A stretch of 64,000 nt of DNA from Paraburkholderia sp. (GTDB taxonomy: Bacteria > Pseudomonadota > Gammaproteobacteria > Burkholderiales > Burkholderiaceae). The translations under genes were made by a program, and so were the position numbers. Within the stretch, counting starts at the first letter, position 1; each line of letters begins with the position of its first letter. Below, piece by piece: positions 50,413 to 61,824 of this stretch. Below the pieces are notes generated by a model. The model ran no database searches. It was not told the DNA's origin and saw only the letters and a list, made by a program, of their open reading frames with translations. The DNA is taken from NCBI RefSeq assembly GCF_024281035.1, contig NZ_JAMXLH010000029.1:1-64000 (forward strand), given 5' to 3'.

Positions 50413-51348
50413 TTAGTCGGACCCATCGCGAGCGGCGTCCATCACATCGCGCAGCACCGAGTCTTCAGTGCCTTCTTCCGTACGATCGCCTGTGCCGCGC
50501 GCGATGAATGCACGCGGACTCTCCCCGAAAGCACGCCGGAACATCGCCGAAAATGCGCTCTGGCTCTGGTAGCCGAGTTCCTGCGCGACGATCGCCATCG
50601 GCCGCCCCTGATTGAGCAGCGGAATCGCTCGCGCAAGAATGGCCTGCTGGCGCCACTGAGAAAAACTCACGCCGAGTTCCTGCCGGAACAAGCGCGCGAT
50701 CGTGCGCGTGCTCGCACCGACCTGAGCGGCCCAGTATTCGAGCGAACCCGGTCCGGCCGGGTCGGCGAGCAGCGCCTCGCACAGCGAGCGCAGGCGCTTT
50801 TCCTCGGGCATCGGCACCGAGAGCGGCAACGGTGCGGAGCGCGTGATCTCGTCGAGCGCGAGCGCGCCGAGCAGCCGTTCACGCGCGGGTGCGATGCGGC
50901 GTTCGTCGAACGCGGCGATCGTTTCGCGCAGGAGCCCCGAGACTTCGACCACGCGGCATGCGTCGAGTCCAGGCGGAATCACCGATTCGTCGACATAGAG
51001 CGTGCGCAGGAAGGCATCCTCGACGATCACCACTTCGTGCGTCACGTAAGGCGGAACCCAGATCGCGCGCGATGGCGGCACCATCCACGTCGTGCCGGGC
51101 GTCATCATGCGCAGCACGCCGCGCGATGCGTACGCGAGCTGCGCCCAGGCATGCGTGTGTTGCGAGATCCGTACGCCAGTCGCCATCGGACGCGAGCGCA
51201 CACGCACGGGATGCGCGGACGTGGGCTCGAACTCCGGAGGAATGTCGGCGAATTCCGCGCGCGGGTCGACGTGCGGACTGGCGTGCGGGTTGACGTACGG
51301 CGGCGGTTGCAAGGGCATGGTGGAAGACACGCGCACGGGTGCGCGCAA
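50413..51348 (-). CDS. AraC-family transcriptional regulator
   Basis: 311 residues; the conserved part may begin at the second Met (residue 11). The N-terminal cupin-like ligand domain includes ISQHTHAWAQLAYASRGVLR and WVPPYVTHEV. The C-terminal AraC DNA-binding domain has the two helix-turn-helix units, with EYWAAQVGASTRTIARLFRQ and the signature AQELGYQSQSAFSAMFRRAF. The ligand is unknown. It diverges from rraA across 184 bases that contain a direct repeat, which could be its own operator. Confidence 0.93.
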   Translation of the reverse strand: MRAPVRVSSTMPLQPPPYVNPHASPHVDPRAEFADIPPEFEPTSAHPVRVRSRPMATGVRISQHTHAWAQLAYASRGVLRMMTPGTTWMVPPSRAIWVPPYVTHEVVIVEDAFLRTLYVDESVIPPGLDACRVVEVSGLLRETIAAFDERRIAPARERLLGALALDEITRSAPLPLSVPMPEEKRLRSLCEALLADPAGPGSLEYWAAQVGASTRTIARLFRQELGVSFSQWRQQAILARAIPLLNQGRPMAIVAQELGYQSQSAFSAMFRRAFGESPRAFIARGTGDRTEEGTEDSVLRDVMDAARDGSD

Positions 51349-51488
51349 TGTGAACGGCTCGCGGTCATTTTAGGTGCAATCCGGCTGCAAGCGCACGGAT
51401 GCACGGGCGGCGATGACATGCGATGGCCGTTCGGCAGAGGTGTCCGCACCGTTTTATGGGCAGGCATAATACGGACGAATCGCCTTAT

Positions 51489-51523
51489 CCGAACGTATCC
51501 GAATTTACCGAACGTATCCGAAT
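51489..51523. repeat. Two 16-base direct repeats upstream of rraA
   Basis: The unit ccgaacgtatccgaat occurs at 51489-51504 and 51508-51523, 19 bases apart from start to start, ending 9 bases before the rraA ATG. The position between divergent araC-type and rraA genes and the direct-repeat form are those of an AraC-type operator. Alternatively it is a duplication overlapping the rraA leader and ribosome binding site. Confidence 0.65.
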
Positions 51524-51532
51524 GGAGACACC

Positions 51533-52033
51533 ATGAATATCGCCACAGCCGACCTCTGCGATGCACACGAAGACCGGCTCGCCGCCGGCACGCTGCACGT
51601 ACTCGATCCCGTCTTCCGCTGGTTTGGCCGCTTGCCGTCTTTCAGCGGCCCGGCGTTCACGCTGAAAGTCTTCGAAGATAACTCGCTCGTGCGTGCGACG
51701 CTTGAGATGCCGGGCGAGGGCCGCGTGCTCGTCGTCGATGGCGGCGGCAGCCTGCGTTGCGCGCTGGTGGGCGGCAAGCTCGGGGAACTGGTGCAGAACA
51801 ATGGCTGGGCGGGCATCGTGGTCAACGGCTGCGTGCGCGATACGCTCGAACTGAATGCGCTCGATGTGGGCATTGTCGCGCTCGCGACGCATCCGCAGCG
51901 CAGTTTCCGGCGCGGCGTCGGCGAACGTGAAGTGACGGTGCGCATGCCGGGCGCGGTTGTGCGCACGGGCGACTGGATTTACGCCGATATCGACGGCGTG
52001 CTCGTCTCGCACGAGCGGCTCGACGCGGCCTGA
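51533..52033 (+). CDS. rraA: RraA family protein (regulator of ribonuclease E activity A)
   Basis: 166 residues. Begins [20 protein letters not shown] and contains the typical RraA core [20 protein letters not shown], then [13 protein letters not shown]. In E. coli RraA binds RNase E and dampens mRNA decay. Similar folds include class-II aldolase-like enzymes (HMG/CHA aldolases), so an enzyme role cannot be ruled out. The ribosome binding site tggagac lies just before the start. A terminator follows after about 70 bases. Confidence 0.92.
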   Translation: MNIATADLCDAHEDRLAAGTLHVLDPVFRWFGRLPSFSGPAFTLKVFEDNSLVRATLEMPGEGRVLVVDGGGSLRCALVGGKLGELVQNNGWAGIVVNGCVRDTLELNALDVGIVALATHPQRSFRRGVGEREVTVRMPGAVVRTGDWIYADIDGVLVSHERLDAA

Positions 52034-52100
52034 AGGCCAACCTGAGGACCAACCCGAAGGCCGACCTGAGCGCCAGATGCGCTAACGCGCCAAAAAATAC

Positions 52101-52134
52101 AAAGGCCCGGCGGAAATCCGCCGGGCCTTTGTTT
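52101..52134. terminator. Terminator between rraA and aceB
   Basis: Stem aaaggcccggcgg / ccgccgggccttt with a four-base loop (aaat), followed by gtttt. Convergent genes on both sides; A-run on the left helps the opposite direction. Confidence 0.88.
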
Positions 52135-52168
52135 TCTGCCGGGATCGCGCGTGGCGATCAGCCGGTCA

Positions 52169-53761
<1,593 letters not shown>

Positions 53762-53829
53762 ATTTGCTCCTTGGTCGGTCGGTTTATGAATGCTTGGGTT
53801 TGTGCGCGTCGTCCGGTCAGGGAGGATCG

Positions 53830-54627
53830 TCATGCGCCCGGGCGGGGGCGCGCCGGGGTCCGTTCGGGCGGCGCTGCGGTGTCGAGAAAGGCGGCGAGGT
53901 CATCCATGCCGCTGCCGGTGCCGTGCGGGGCAACGCCGAGTTCTTCGGCGGGCAGTCGCTGTCGGTTGATCCAGAACGTCGTGTAGCCGAACCAGCCGGC
54001 GCCTGCCGCGTCCCAGCCGTTCGACGAGACGAACACGATCTCGCCAGGCGTTGCGCAGAAGGCCGCCGTGCCGAGCGCGTAGGCCGCGGCTGCCGGTTTG
54101 TAGGCGCGCACGGGATCGACGGAAAGCACGTGGTCGAAGAGCCCGTTCATACCCGCGCTTTTTACCGCGACGTCGAGCATGGGCGGATTGCCGTTCGAGA
54201 GAATCGCGAGGCCGGGGCGCGAGCCGTCTTCACGCGGCGTGCGCAGGCGGCGCAGCATGGGCAGCACGTCGGGGAACGCAGAAAGGCACGCGTATTCGTC
54301 CATCAGGCGTTTTTCGTCCGCGCCCGTCAACGCTAGATTCAGGCGGCGCGCCGCATAGCGCAGCGCGTCGAGCGTCACGTCCCAGAACGGGCGATAGCGT
54401 GCGCCAGCCGGATCGGACAGCGTGCGCAACTGCGTGTATTCGATTTGCTTGAGACGCCAAAGCTGTGAGAGCGCATCGCCGTGGCCGGGGAACATCTGCT
54501 CGGCGGCGGCGGCGACCGAGTGCACGTCGAACAGCGTGCCGTAGGCGTCGAAAATTACGGCTGTCGGGAATCGGGTTGCGGTTTTTGCGGCGGATTGTGC
54601 GGCGCTTTGTGCAAATGAAGCAGGCAT
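53830..54627 (-). CDS. Haloacid dehalogenase, type II (HAD superfamily)
   Basis: 265 residues from ATG at 54627, with ggagga seven bases upstream; an overlapping ATG five codons earlier is possible. The HAD nucleophile is Asp27 in VIFDAYGTLFDVHS. The second motif ILSNGNPPM and third AYKP follow. The loop VSSNGWDAAGAGWFGYTTFW, then INR, is the hallmark of L-2-haloacid dehalogenases. Such enzymes convert 2-haloacids to 2-hydroxyacids (chloroacetate to glycolate). It is divergent from a LysR gene and just upstream of aceB. The substrate is an inference from family. Confidence 0.9.
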   Translation of the reverse strand: MPASFAQSAAQSAAKTATRFPTAVIFDAYGTLFDVHSVAAAAEQMFPGHGDALSQLWRLKQIEYTQLRTLSDPAGARYRPFWDVTLDALRYAARRLNLALTGADEKRLMDEYACLSAFPDVLPMLRRLRTPREDGSRPGLAILSNGNPPMLDVAVKSAGMNGLFDHVLSVDPVRAYKPAAAAYALGTAAFCATPGEIVFVSSNGWDAAGAGWFGYTTFWINRQRLPAEELGVAPHGTGSGMDDLAAFLDTAAPPERTPARPRPGA

Positions 54628-54795
54628 CGTCGGATCCTCCATCGTCAGGGGGCTTTCTGAATTGTATTGATGCGCTCTATCTCTGAAAAAGGGCGCACCG
54701 ATCACTTGATCTTTTACTTTTGCCCACCTAATCTGGCCATTCGCACGACCTTTACCACCCGATTCGTTCACATATTCACTTCTCATTGCCCGCCG

Positions 54796-55707
54796 ATGGA
54801 TCGCTTCAAGCAGATCGAAACTTTCGCCGCCGTCGCGGCCAAGGGCAGTCTCTCCGCCGCCGCGCAAGCTGAAGGCGTCGCGCCCGCCATCATCGGTCGC
54901 CGTATCGATGCGCTCGAAGAGCGGCTTGGCGTCAAGCTGCTCGTACGCACGACGCGTCGCATCACGCTGACGTTCGAAGGCTCCGCGTTTCTCGAGGACT
55001 GCCAGCGCATCATCAACGACATGCAGAACGCCGAAGCGAGCGTTTCGGCGGGGCGCGTGAAGGCGAGCGGGCACGTGCGCGTGTCGGCGCCCGCGGGCTT
55101 CGGACGGCGTCACGTCGCGCCGCTCGTGCCGGCGTTCACGAGCGCGCATCCCGATGTCTCGATCACGCTCGATCTCTCCGATCGCCTGGTCGACCTCGTC
55201 AACGAGGGTTTCGATTGCGCCGTGCGCCTCGGCGAGCTGCCGGACTCGTCGCTCGTTTCGCTCAAGCTCGGTGAGAACCGCCGCGTGTGTATCGCTTCGC
55301 CGGATTATCTTGCGCGGCACGGCGCGCCCGAAACGCTCGCCGATCTCGCGCACCACAACTGCCTCGCGCTCGGTGCGAGCGGCGCGAACCAGCAACGCAG
55401 CTGGACTTTTCAGCAAGACGGAAAGGTGGTGTCGATGCGTGTGACGGGCACGATGGAATGCACCGACGGCGCAGTGCTGCACGAATGGTGTCTCGACGGC
55501 CACGGACTGGCGTGGCGTTCGTGGTGGGAAGTCGGTGAGGACATCGCGGCGGGGCGGCTCGTTGCTGTGCTCGATGCGTTCGCCGCGCCGCCCATCGGCA
55601 TCCATGCGGTGTTTCCGCAGCGTCGGCATTTGCCCTTGCGTGTGCGCCTCTTTCTCGATCTTCTCAAGCATACGTACGGTCATCCGCGGTACTGGGGCGG
55701 GGAGTGA
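54796..55707 (+). CDS. LysR-family transcriptional regulator
   Basis: 303 residues from ATG at 54796; the open frame continues upstream to 54667 without homology. The winged HTH is at about 1-60 (FAAVAAKGSLSAAAQAEGVA) and the effector-binding domain starts near 90. The HTH end LLVRTTRRITLT and DLSDRLVDLVNEGFDCAVR are of the CrgA/AaeR-like group. It is divergent from the haloacid dehalogenase gene by 168 bases, the usual arrangement for a LysR protein and its target. The next gene downstream is uspA-like. Confidence 0.93.
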   Translation: MDRFKQIETFAAVAAKGSLSAAAQAEGVAPAIIGRRIDALEERLGVKLLVRTTRRITLTFEGSAFLEDCQRIINDMQNAEASVSAGRVKASGHVRVSAPAGFGRRHVAPLVPAFTSAHPDVSITLDLSDRLVDLVNEGFDCAVRLGELPDSSLVSLKLGENRRVCIASPDYLARHGAPETLADLAHHNCLALGASGANQQRSWTFQQDGKVVSMRVTGTMECTDGAVLHEWCLDGHGLAWRSWWEVGEDIAAGRLVAVLDAFAAPPIGIHAVFPQRRHLPLRVRLFLDLLKHTYGHPRYWGGE

Positions 55708-55875
55708 CGGCTTCGTTGGAGCGCCCGCATGCGCGTTTCCGATATGCGTGGAGACCCGCATGTGCGCCTTGCGCCCGTTTTTAGCGCACTACAATCGTTC
55801 TGACGGGATCCGGATGCCGAACACCCGGAATGCCCGGATCGCCGCGACTGGCCGCTGCGTACAACGGAGGGCGCC

Positions 55876-56310
55876 ATGTTCAAGCACATTCTCGTTCCTA
55901 CCGACGGTTCGGATCTGTCGAAGAAGGCAATCGACGGCGCGATCGACCTGGCGCGCACCGTTGGCGCACGAGTCACGGCCTACGCGTGTCTGCCGCAATA
56001 TCCGTATGCACCGTATGCGGACGTCGTGATCGAGCAACCGGGCGATTTCCAGACCCGCGCCGAGCGGGAGGCGCGCGCGCATCTGCAGGAAATCGAAAAC
56101 ACGGCGCGTAGCGCGGGTGTCGTCTGCGAAAGCCGTACGAGTGTTCATCCGTCGCCGTATCTCGGCATCATCGAAGCGGCCGAAGCGGGCGGCTGCGATG
56201 TGATCTTCATGGCGTCGCACGGACGCCGGGGACTCGGCAGCCTGTTGATCGGCAGCGAGACGCAGCGCGTGCTCACGCATACAAAAATTCCAGTGATCGT
56301 TTACCGCTGA
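55876..56310 (+). CDS. Universal stress protein (UspA family)
   Basis: 144 residues, a single Usp domain. It starts FKHILVPTDGSDLSKKAIDG, and the ATP-binding motif G-x2-G-x9-G is visible in SHGRRGLGSLLIGSETQRVL. UspA proteins aid survival under starvation and other stress. The position next to aceA/aceB fits carbon-starvation genes but does not prove coregulation. A ribosome binding site (ggagggc) precedes the start. Confidence 0.93.
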   Translation: MFKHILVPTDGSDLSKKAIDGAIDLARTVGARVTAYACLPQYPYAPYADVVIEQPGDFQTRAEREARAHLQEIENTARSAGVVCESRTSVHPSPYLGIIEAAEAGGCDVIFMASHGRRGLGSLLIGSETQRVLTHTKIPVIVYR

Positions 56311-56684
56311 TTTACCGCTGAGAACGCAAAGCACGCGACAGACCCAGCTGCGGCGCGTCACAACCGCCACGGTCGCCACAGCCGGCGCATGGGCATATAC
56401 ATACAGCCGGTGCCCATGCGCCTTCCGTGGTGCTGCCCTTGTTGGGCTTCATTTGCTGGCGAGACCTGGCGCCGCGTGCCCGGCCGGTTGCCGGGCCGTG
56501 CGGCGGGCCGGATCGTGTCCGGCAGCGCCTGGCCTCGTTCTGCCCCCTGATTGGCTCGCCCTGTCGTGGAAGCCTTGTGTCGCAGTAGGTGGCATGACGG
56601 ATCGCTGCCGCAGCCGGCGCGCCCCGCCAGGGTCACGCGTACCGGCTGCGGCACCGCCCGGCGGTGCCGTTGCTGCGGGTGGTC
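56311..56684. other. Convergent gap uspA/aceA with two GC-rich inverted repeats
   Basis: 374 bases with no supported gene. An inverted repeat with 12-base arms (ggcgcatgggca / tgcccatgcgcc) spans 56384-56422 around a 15-base loop. A second with eight-base arms (ggcaccgc / gcggtgcc) spans 56650-56668, close after the aceA stop. Neither has a T-run, so termination may be factor dependent. The open frames here are shadow frames in GC-rich DNA. Confidence 0.6.
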
Positions 56685-57992
<1,308 letters not shown>

Positions 57993-58308
57993 GATGTGCT
58001 CCTTCGTTTGCCTGATAAGTAAGACCGGATGGAATCGGTGACTTCGCAAAATGAGGTACTGCTCTTGCGCTTCCGTGCGTTTCGTTTCGTGAAGTCTTAT
58101 ATAAGAGTCTAGGCAAATCGATATGGGGCCGACAGATGTCTATGCGGGTTTTTTGATGTTTTTTTATTCAATAAAATCAATCAGTTATTTGATTCGTTTC
58201 GCAATAAGGGACGCAATTTCCCATCTTGCAATGAGTCGCTTTGTGCCACGCAGCACGATTTTTTACGAAGCAAAAAATTTTTTCATATCGTGAAATCGTG
58301 ACGGAGGC
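57993..58308. promoter_or_regulatory. AT-rich upstream region of aceA
   Basis: 316 bases with no gene, the most AT-rich sequence around. It holds the palindrome cttatataag at 58096-58105, the word gcaat repeated between 58200 and 58236, and the palindrome aaaaaatttttt at 58272-58283. These are plausible sites for starvation or catabolite control of aceA. I could not assign a certain -35/-10 pair on the minus strand. Confidence 0.5.
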
Positions 58309-58339
58309 AAAAAAAGACCGGTGACGAGGCACCGGTCTT
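58309..58339 (-). terminator. Rho-independent terminator of rhlE
   Basis: On the minus strand, stem aagaccggtg / caccggtctt with a six-base loop followed by a run of T (seen as A-run 58309-58315 on the plus strand), about 60 bases after the rhlE stop. Confidence 0.9.
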
Positions 58340-58398
58340 CGATTTGCAGCTTCGGGCGCAGGCCGGAAATCCCGTCTTGCTCCCGCAATAATCAGCGC

Positions 58399-60132
58399 TT
58401 AGCTGTCGCGACGTGCGCCACGCGGGCCGTCGTTGCGGCGGGCGCTGTAGCCCTCGCGCGAGCGGCCGAAGCCTTCACCGCGCGGCTGGCCGTAGCCGCG
58501 GCCATTGCCGTTGCCGTTGCCGCCTTCGCCGCGCGAAGCGCCGTAGCCTTCGCGGGATCCGTTGCCGCCGTCGCGCTGGCCGTAACCGCCGTCACGCGAC
58601 TGGCCGCTGTAGCCGCCACGCGAGCCTTCGGACTTGCCTTGCCAGCCGCCGCCGTTGCTGCCATTGCCGCTACGGTTGCCGTAGCCGCCCGGCTTGCCGC
58701 TGCCGAAGCGTCGGCCGCCGTTGCCATTGCCGCCAGGACGGCCGCGGCCGCCGAAGCCGCGATTCGCGGGCGGTGCCTTGCGCGGCTCGAAACCTTCGAC
58801 CACGTTGACCGGCAGCGTCGAACGCACGAAGCGCTCGATGCGCTTGAGCGCGCCTTGCTCGGCGTGATGCACGAGGCTCACCGCGACGCCCGAACGGCCC
58901 GCACGACCCGTGCGGCCGATACGGTGCACGTAGTCTTCGGCGAACTTCGGCAGGTCGTAGTTGAAGACGTGCGTGATGCCCGGAATGTCGATGCCGCGCG
59001 CCGCGACGTCGGTCGCGACGAGCACGCGCACGCGGCGCTCGCGCAGCGAGCGGATCGTGCGGTTGCGTGCGCCTTGCGGCAGGTCGCCGTGCAGTGCGGC
59101 GGATTCGAAACCGGCGTCGGCCAGGCGGCCGGCGAGCTGGTCCGCATCCATCTTGGTCGCCGTGAACACGATGGCCTGGTCGAGGCTCTCGTCGCGCAGC
59201 AGGTGGTCGAGCAGGCGATCCTTGTGGTCGCGGTCGTCGACGTAATGCACGGTTTGCGCGATGTTCGAGTTCGCCTCGATCTTGTACGTGATTTCGATGC
59301 GCTCCGGATCCTTCAGCAGGCGGCCGGTGAGCGAGCCGATCTTGCCGTCGAGCGTGGCCGAAAACAGCATGGTCTGACGCGACTCGGGCGTGGCGGCGAC
59401 GATCGTCTCGATGTCTTCGATGAAGCCCATGTCGAGCATGCGGTCGGCTTCGTCGAGGACGAGCATCTTGAGTTCCGACAGGTCGATGCGGCCGCGCTCG
59501 AGGTGGTCGAGCAGACGGCCCGGCGTCGCGACGAGAATCTCGGGGTTCTTGGCGAGCAGCATCAGCTGCTGGCCGTAGGCCACGCCGCCGAGGATGCTGA
59601 CCGTGCGCAGGCGGCGCAGATGCTTGCCGTAGGTCGACGCAGCGGTGGTCACCTGCATGGCGAGTTCGCGCGTCGGCGTGAGGACGAGGAGGCCCGGGCG
59701 TGCGACCGGCTGCGGACGGCGCTGGCGGCGATCGCCTTGTTCGCCCTGCGGACGCGGCTCGCGCGGCTGTGCGGCCTGCGCCTTCTGGAGCTGCGCGAAG
59801 CGCTCGATCGCGGGCAGCATGAAGGCCGCGGTCTTGCCCGAACCGGTCGGGCTCGAGACCATCAGGTCGCGCCCGGCGATGGCAGCAGGAATGGCGCGCT
59901 GCTGCACGGGGGTAGGCGACTTGTAGCCCGCTGCGGTCAGCGCCGAGATGATCTCAGGCGACAGGCCGAGCGACACGAAAGTCGGGCCTTCGGGCACTTC
60001 GGGCGTGTCGGTGGCTTGCGCGGCAGCTTGTGCTTGTGCCGCGGTTTGCGCAGATGCGTCGGCAGCGTCACCGAGACCGAGGGCAATGCCTGCGATCGCG
60101 TCGAGGGGGCTTGGGGTAATGCTCGAAGTCAT
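58399..60132 (-). CDS. rhlE: DEAD-box RNA helicase RhlE-like, with Gly/Arg-rich tail
   Basis: 577 residues from ATG at 60132 (MTSSITPSPLDAIAG). After a ~50-residue Ala/Gln-rich start, the helicase core shows the Q motif (FVSLGLSPEIISALTAAGYK, SPTPVQQRAIP), motif I SPTGSGKTAAFMLP, VLDEADRMLDMGF and the C-terminal HRIGRTGRAGRSG. Residues about 447-577 are a Gly/Arg/Asn/Ser-rich RGG-like tail that should bind RNA non-specifically. Such helicases take part in ribosome assembly, RNA turnover and cold response. The name rhlE versus a close paralogue is a best match by eye. Confidence 0.93.
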   Translation of the reverse strand: MTSSITPSPLDAIAGIALGLGDAADASAQTAAQAQAAAQATDTPEVPEGPTFVSLGLSPEIISALTAAGYKSPTPVQQRAIPAAIAGRDLMVSSPTGSGKTAAFMLPAIERFAQLQKAQAAQPREPRPQGEQGDRRQRRPQPVARPGLLVLTPTRELAMQVTTAASTYGKHLRRLRTVSILGGVAYGQQLMLLAKNPEILVATPGRLLDHLERGRIDLSELKMLVLDEADRMLDMGFIEDIETIVAATPESRQTMLFSATLDGKIGSLTGRLLKDPERIEITYKIEANSNIAQTVHYVDDRDHKDRLLDHLLRDESLDQAIVFTATKMDADQLAGRLADAGFESAALHGDLPQGARNRTIRSLRERRVRVLVATDVAARGIDIPGITHVFNYDLPKFAEDYVHRIGRTGRAGRSGVAVSLVHHAEQGALKRIERFVRSTLPVNVVEGFEPRKAPPANRGFGGRGRPGGNGNGGRRFGSGKPGGYGNRSGNGSNGGGWQGKSEGSRGGYSGQSRDGGYGQRDGGNGSREGYGASRGEGGNGNGNGRGYGQPRGEGFGRSREGYSARRNDGPRGARRDS

Positions 60133-60577
60133 GAAAATCCTTGGGAATACAGGAAATAGAACGTCGGCGCCAATCGGCATACCCAAGTCGTCTGATTTTG
60201 CGAACAAATCGAAAAACGGGGGCAATCCACCACATACGGTGGATTTTCGTTAGAAGCTGTTTCGGATGCGGCGCACCGATATTGGCTTGCCGCCAGCCTG
60301 ATACATGACGGCCCGAAGGGCCAAGGCAGGAGGGGACAGGTTCTAAACTGGATTGGAGCTTAACGCTGCGAGGCGCCTTGCTGGCCCGCCCAGCGCTGGC
60401 TGGGTGGCCGGAACACGGCGCGACGCGAATTATATCCGGATTTGTTGCGCTGCGCCAGAGCGAATTGCCGGCGAGGGATTGCGGCGGGCTACGGACGGTG
60501 GCAGGCCCATCGGCCAGCCGCTTACGCCGCAATCCATGGCCACGGCGATGGCCATGGCGCAGCGCCTGCCCCGGTGC
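60133..60577. other. Gap between rhlE and the acyl-CoA-binding protein gene, with a leader hairpin
   Basis: 445 bases with no supported gene. Minus-strand transcription of rhlE must begin here. An inverted repeat (aatccacc / ggtggatt, six-base loop) at 60224-60245 lies about 90 bases before the rhlE start and may be a structured 5' leader. The segment 60425-60450 has attatatccgg and may hold the rhlE promoter. Several ggccat / atggcc words occur near 60540. Confidence 0.55.
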
Positions 60578-60847
60578 CTAGCTCGCGTCGCCGCTCTTGA
60601 GCGATTCGACCAGCTCGACGTATTGCTGCTTCGCTGCGTCCTGGGCCGTGCCCTTGAGGGCGGCCCAGGCTTCGTACTTGTACTTGCCGACGATGTCGGT
60701 GAAACCCGGCTTGTCGCCGTGGACGTCGCCTTTGGTAGCCTGCTTGTAGAGCGCATAGAGGCGCAACAGCGTCAGGTTGCCCGGCCGTTCGGGCAACTGC
60801 TGTACTTCTTCATGGGCCTTCTCGAACAGCGCATTTACATCACTCAT
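60578..60847 (-). CDS. Acyl-CoA-binding protein
   Basis: 89 residues, the canonical size of the four-helix ACBP fold. It binds long-chain acyl-CoA in the cytosol. The family motifs are present: FEKAHEEVQQLPERPGNLT, LYALYKQATKGDV and GKYKYEAWAALKGT with the conserved Tyr, Lys and Trp. ACBP is less common in bacteria than in eukaryotes but is found in many Burkholderiaceae. It diverges from tsaB with 173 bases between starts. Confidence 0.95.
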   Translation of the reverse strand: MSDVNALFEKAHEEVQQLPERPGNLTLLRLYALYKQATKGDVHGDKPGFTDIVGKYKYEAWAALKGTAQDAAKQQYVELVESLKSGDAS

Positions 60848-61020
60848 TGTCTTTCCTCTACGGGTTTAATCAGAAACAGCAGAAACAGCGCGGAAACAGG
60901 CGCCGATGGTAGCAGCGCGCTCCGACATCTGGCTGGAGAGATTCCTCCAGAATCGGGCCGGCGACGTACGCACCATGTCCCGCATGGGAGAGCGCGGGGC
61001 GTCGCATTACAATGGCGGTC

Positions 61021-61824
61021 ATGAACGACACCGTGCTGCTTGCCCTCGATACGTCGACCGAATTCTGCTCGGTCGCTCTTCTTCGCGCCACCGCCGCCTC
61101 CGGCGGTGCGTCCGTTACCGAACCGTACGCCGAAGTCGCCGTGTGGGTGCGCCACGAGGCCACCGGCGCCGTGTCCAGCACGCGCCTGCTACCGGCTATC
61201 GGCGAGCTGCTCGCCGAAGCCGGGCTGACGCTCGCGGACTGCGACGCGATTGCCTTCGGCGCCGGGCCGGGCTCGTTCACGGGGCTGCGCACCGCCACGG
61301 GCGTCGCGCAGGGACTCGCGTTCGGGCTCGATATTCCGGTCGTGCCGGTCGGCACGCTGCTCGTTTGCGCCGAAAGCGCGCGGCTGCGCGATGCCTCGGC
61401 GACTCACGTGCTGGCCGCACTCGACGCCCGCATGGACGAGGCCTATTGGGCCGAGTACGAGTGGGACGCGGCGGCGCGCGACTGGCACACCGTGCGTCCC
61501 GCGTCGCTCGACGCGCCGGAGCGCATCATAGCGCCCGAGGCTCCCTTCACGCTGGCGGGCAACGCCGCTGCGGCGTTCGGCTCTCGGCTCGCGGCCTCTC
61601 ATGCGGCCCGCGTGATCGACGCAGAAGCGCTGCCGCACGCGCTGCCGCTCGCGCATGCCGCGCTGCGCGCGTTCCGCGCAGGCCACGCGCTGCGCGCCGA
61701 CCAGGCGGCGCCCGAATACGTGCGCAACAAGGTCGCCCAGACCACGGCGGAGCGGCTGGCCGCGAAGGCCGGGCGCGCTGCCCCCGACGCGCCGCCTGCG
61801 TCCGCCAAAGAGGACGGGCGATGA
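61021..61824 (+). CDS. tsaB: tRNA t6A threonylcarbamoyl adenosine modification protein TsaB
   Basis: 267 residues from ATG at 61021. TsaB partners TsaD and TsaE to make t6A at position 37 of ANN-decoding tRNAs. The ASKHA ATPase-like core begins LLALDTSTEFCSVALLR and contains DAIAFGAGPGSFTGLRTATG, a TsaB signature. It lacks catalysis itself. The stop overlaps the rimI start as ATGA, so translation is coupled. An in-frame start three codons upstream is possible. Confidence 0.95.
   Translation: MNDTVLLALDTSTEFCSVALLRATAASGGASVTEPYAEVAVWVRHEATGAVSSTRLLPAIGELLAEAGLTLADCDAIAFGAGPGSFTGLRTATGVAQGLAFGLDIPVVPVGTLLVCAESARLRDASATHVLAALDARMDEAYWAEYEWDAAARDWHTVRPASLDAPERIIAPEAPFTLAGNAAAAFGSRLAASHAARVIDAEALPHALPLAHAALRAFRAGHALRADQAAPEYVRNKVAQTTAERLAAKAGRAAPDAPPASAKEDGR

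Noticed and set aside
54628..55761. Upstream extension of the haloacid dehalogenase frame by ~380 residues
   Set aside because: It runs antisense through the LysR gene, has no domain, and a good ribosome binding site marks the start at 54627.
60906..61820. Longer version of rimI beginning far upstream and running through tsaB in another frame
   Set aside because: The extra 300 residues are an Arg/Ala-rich shadow of tsaB; the RimI domain starts exactly at the ATG overlapping the tsaB stop.
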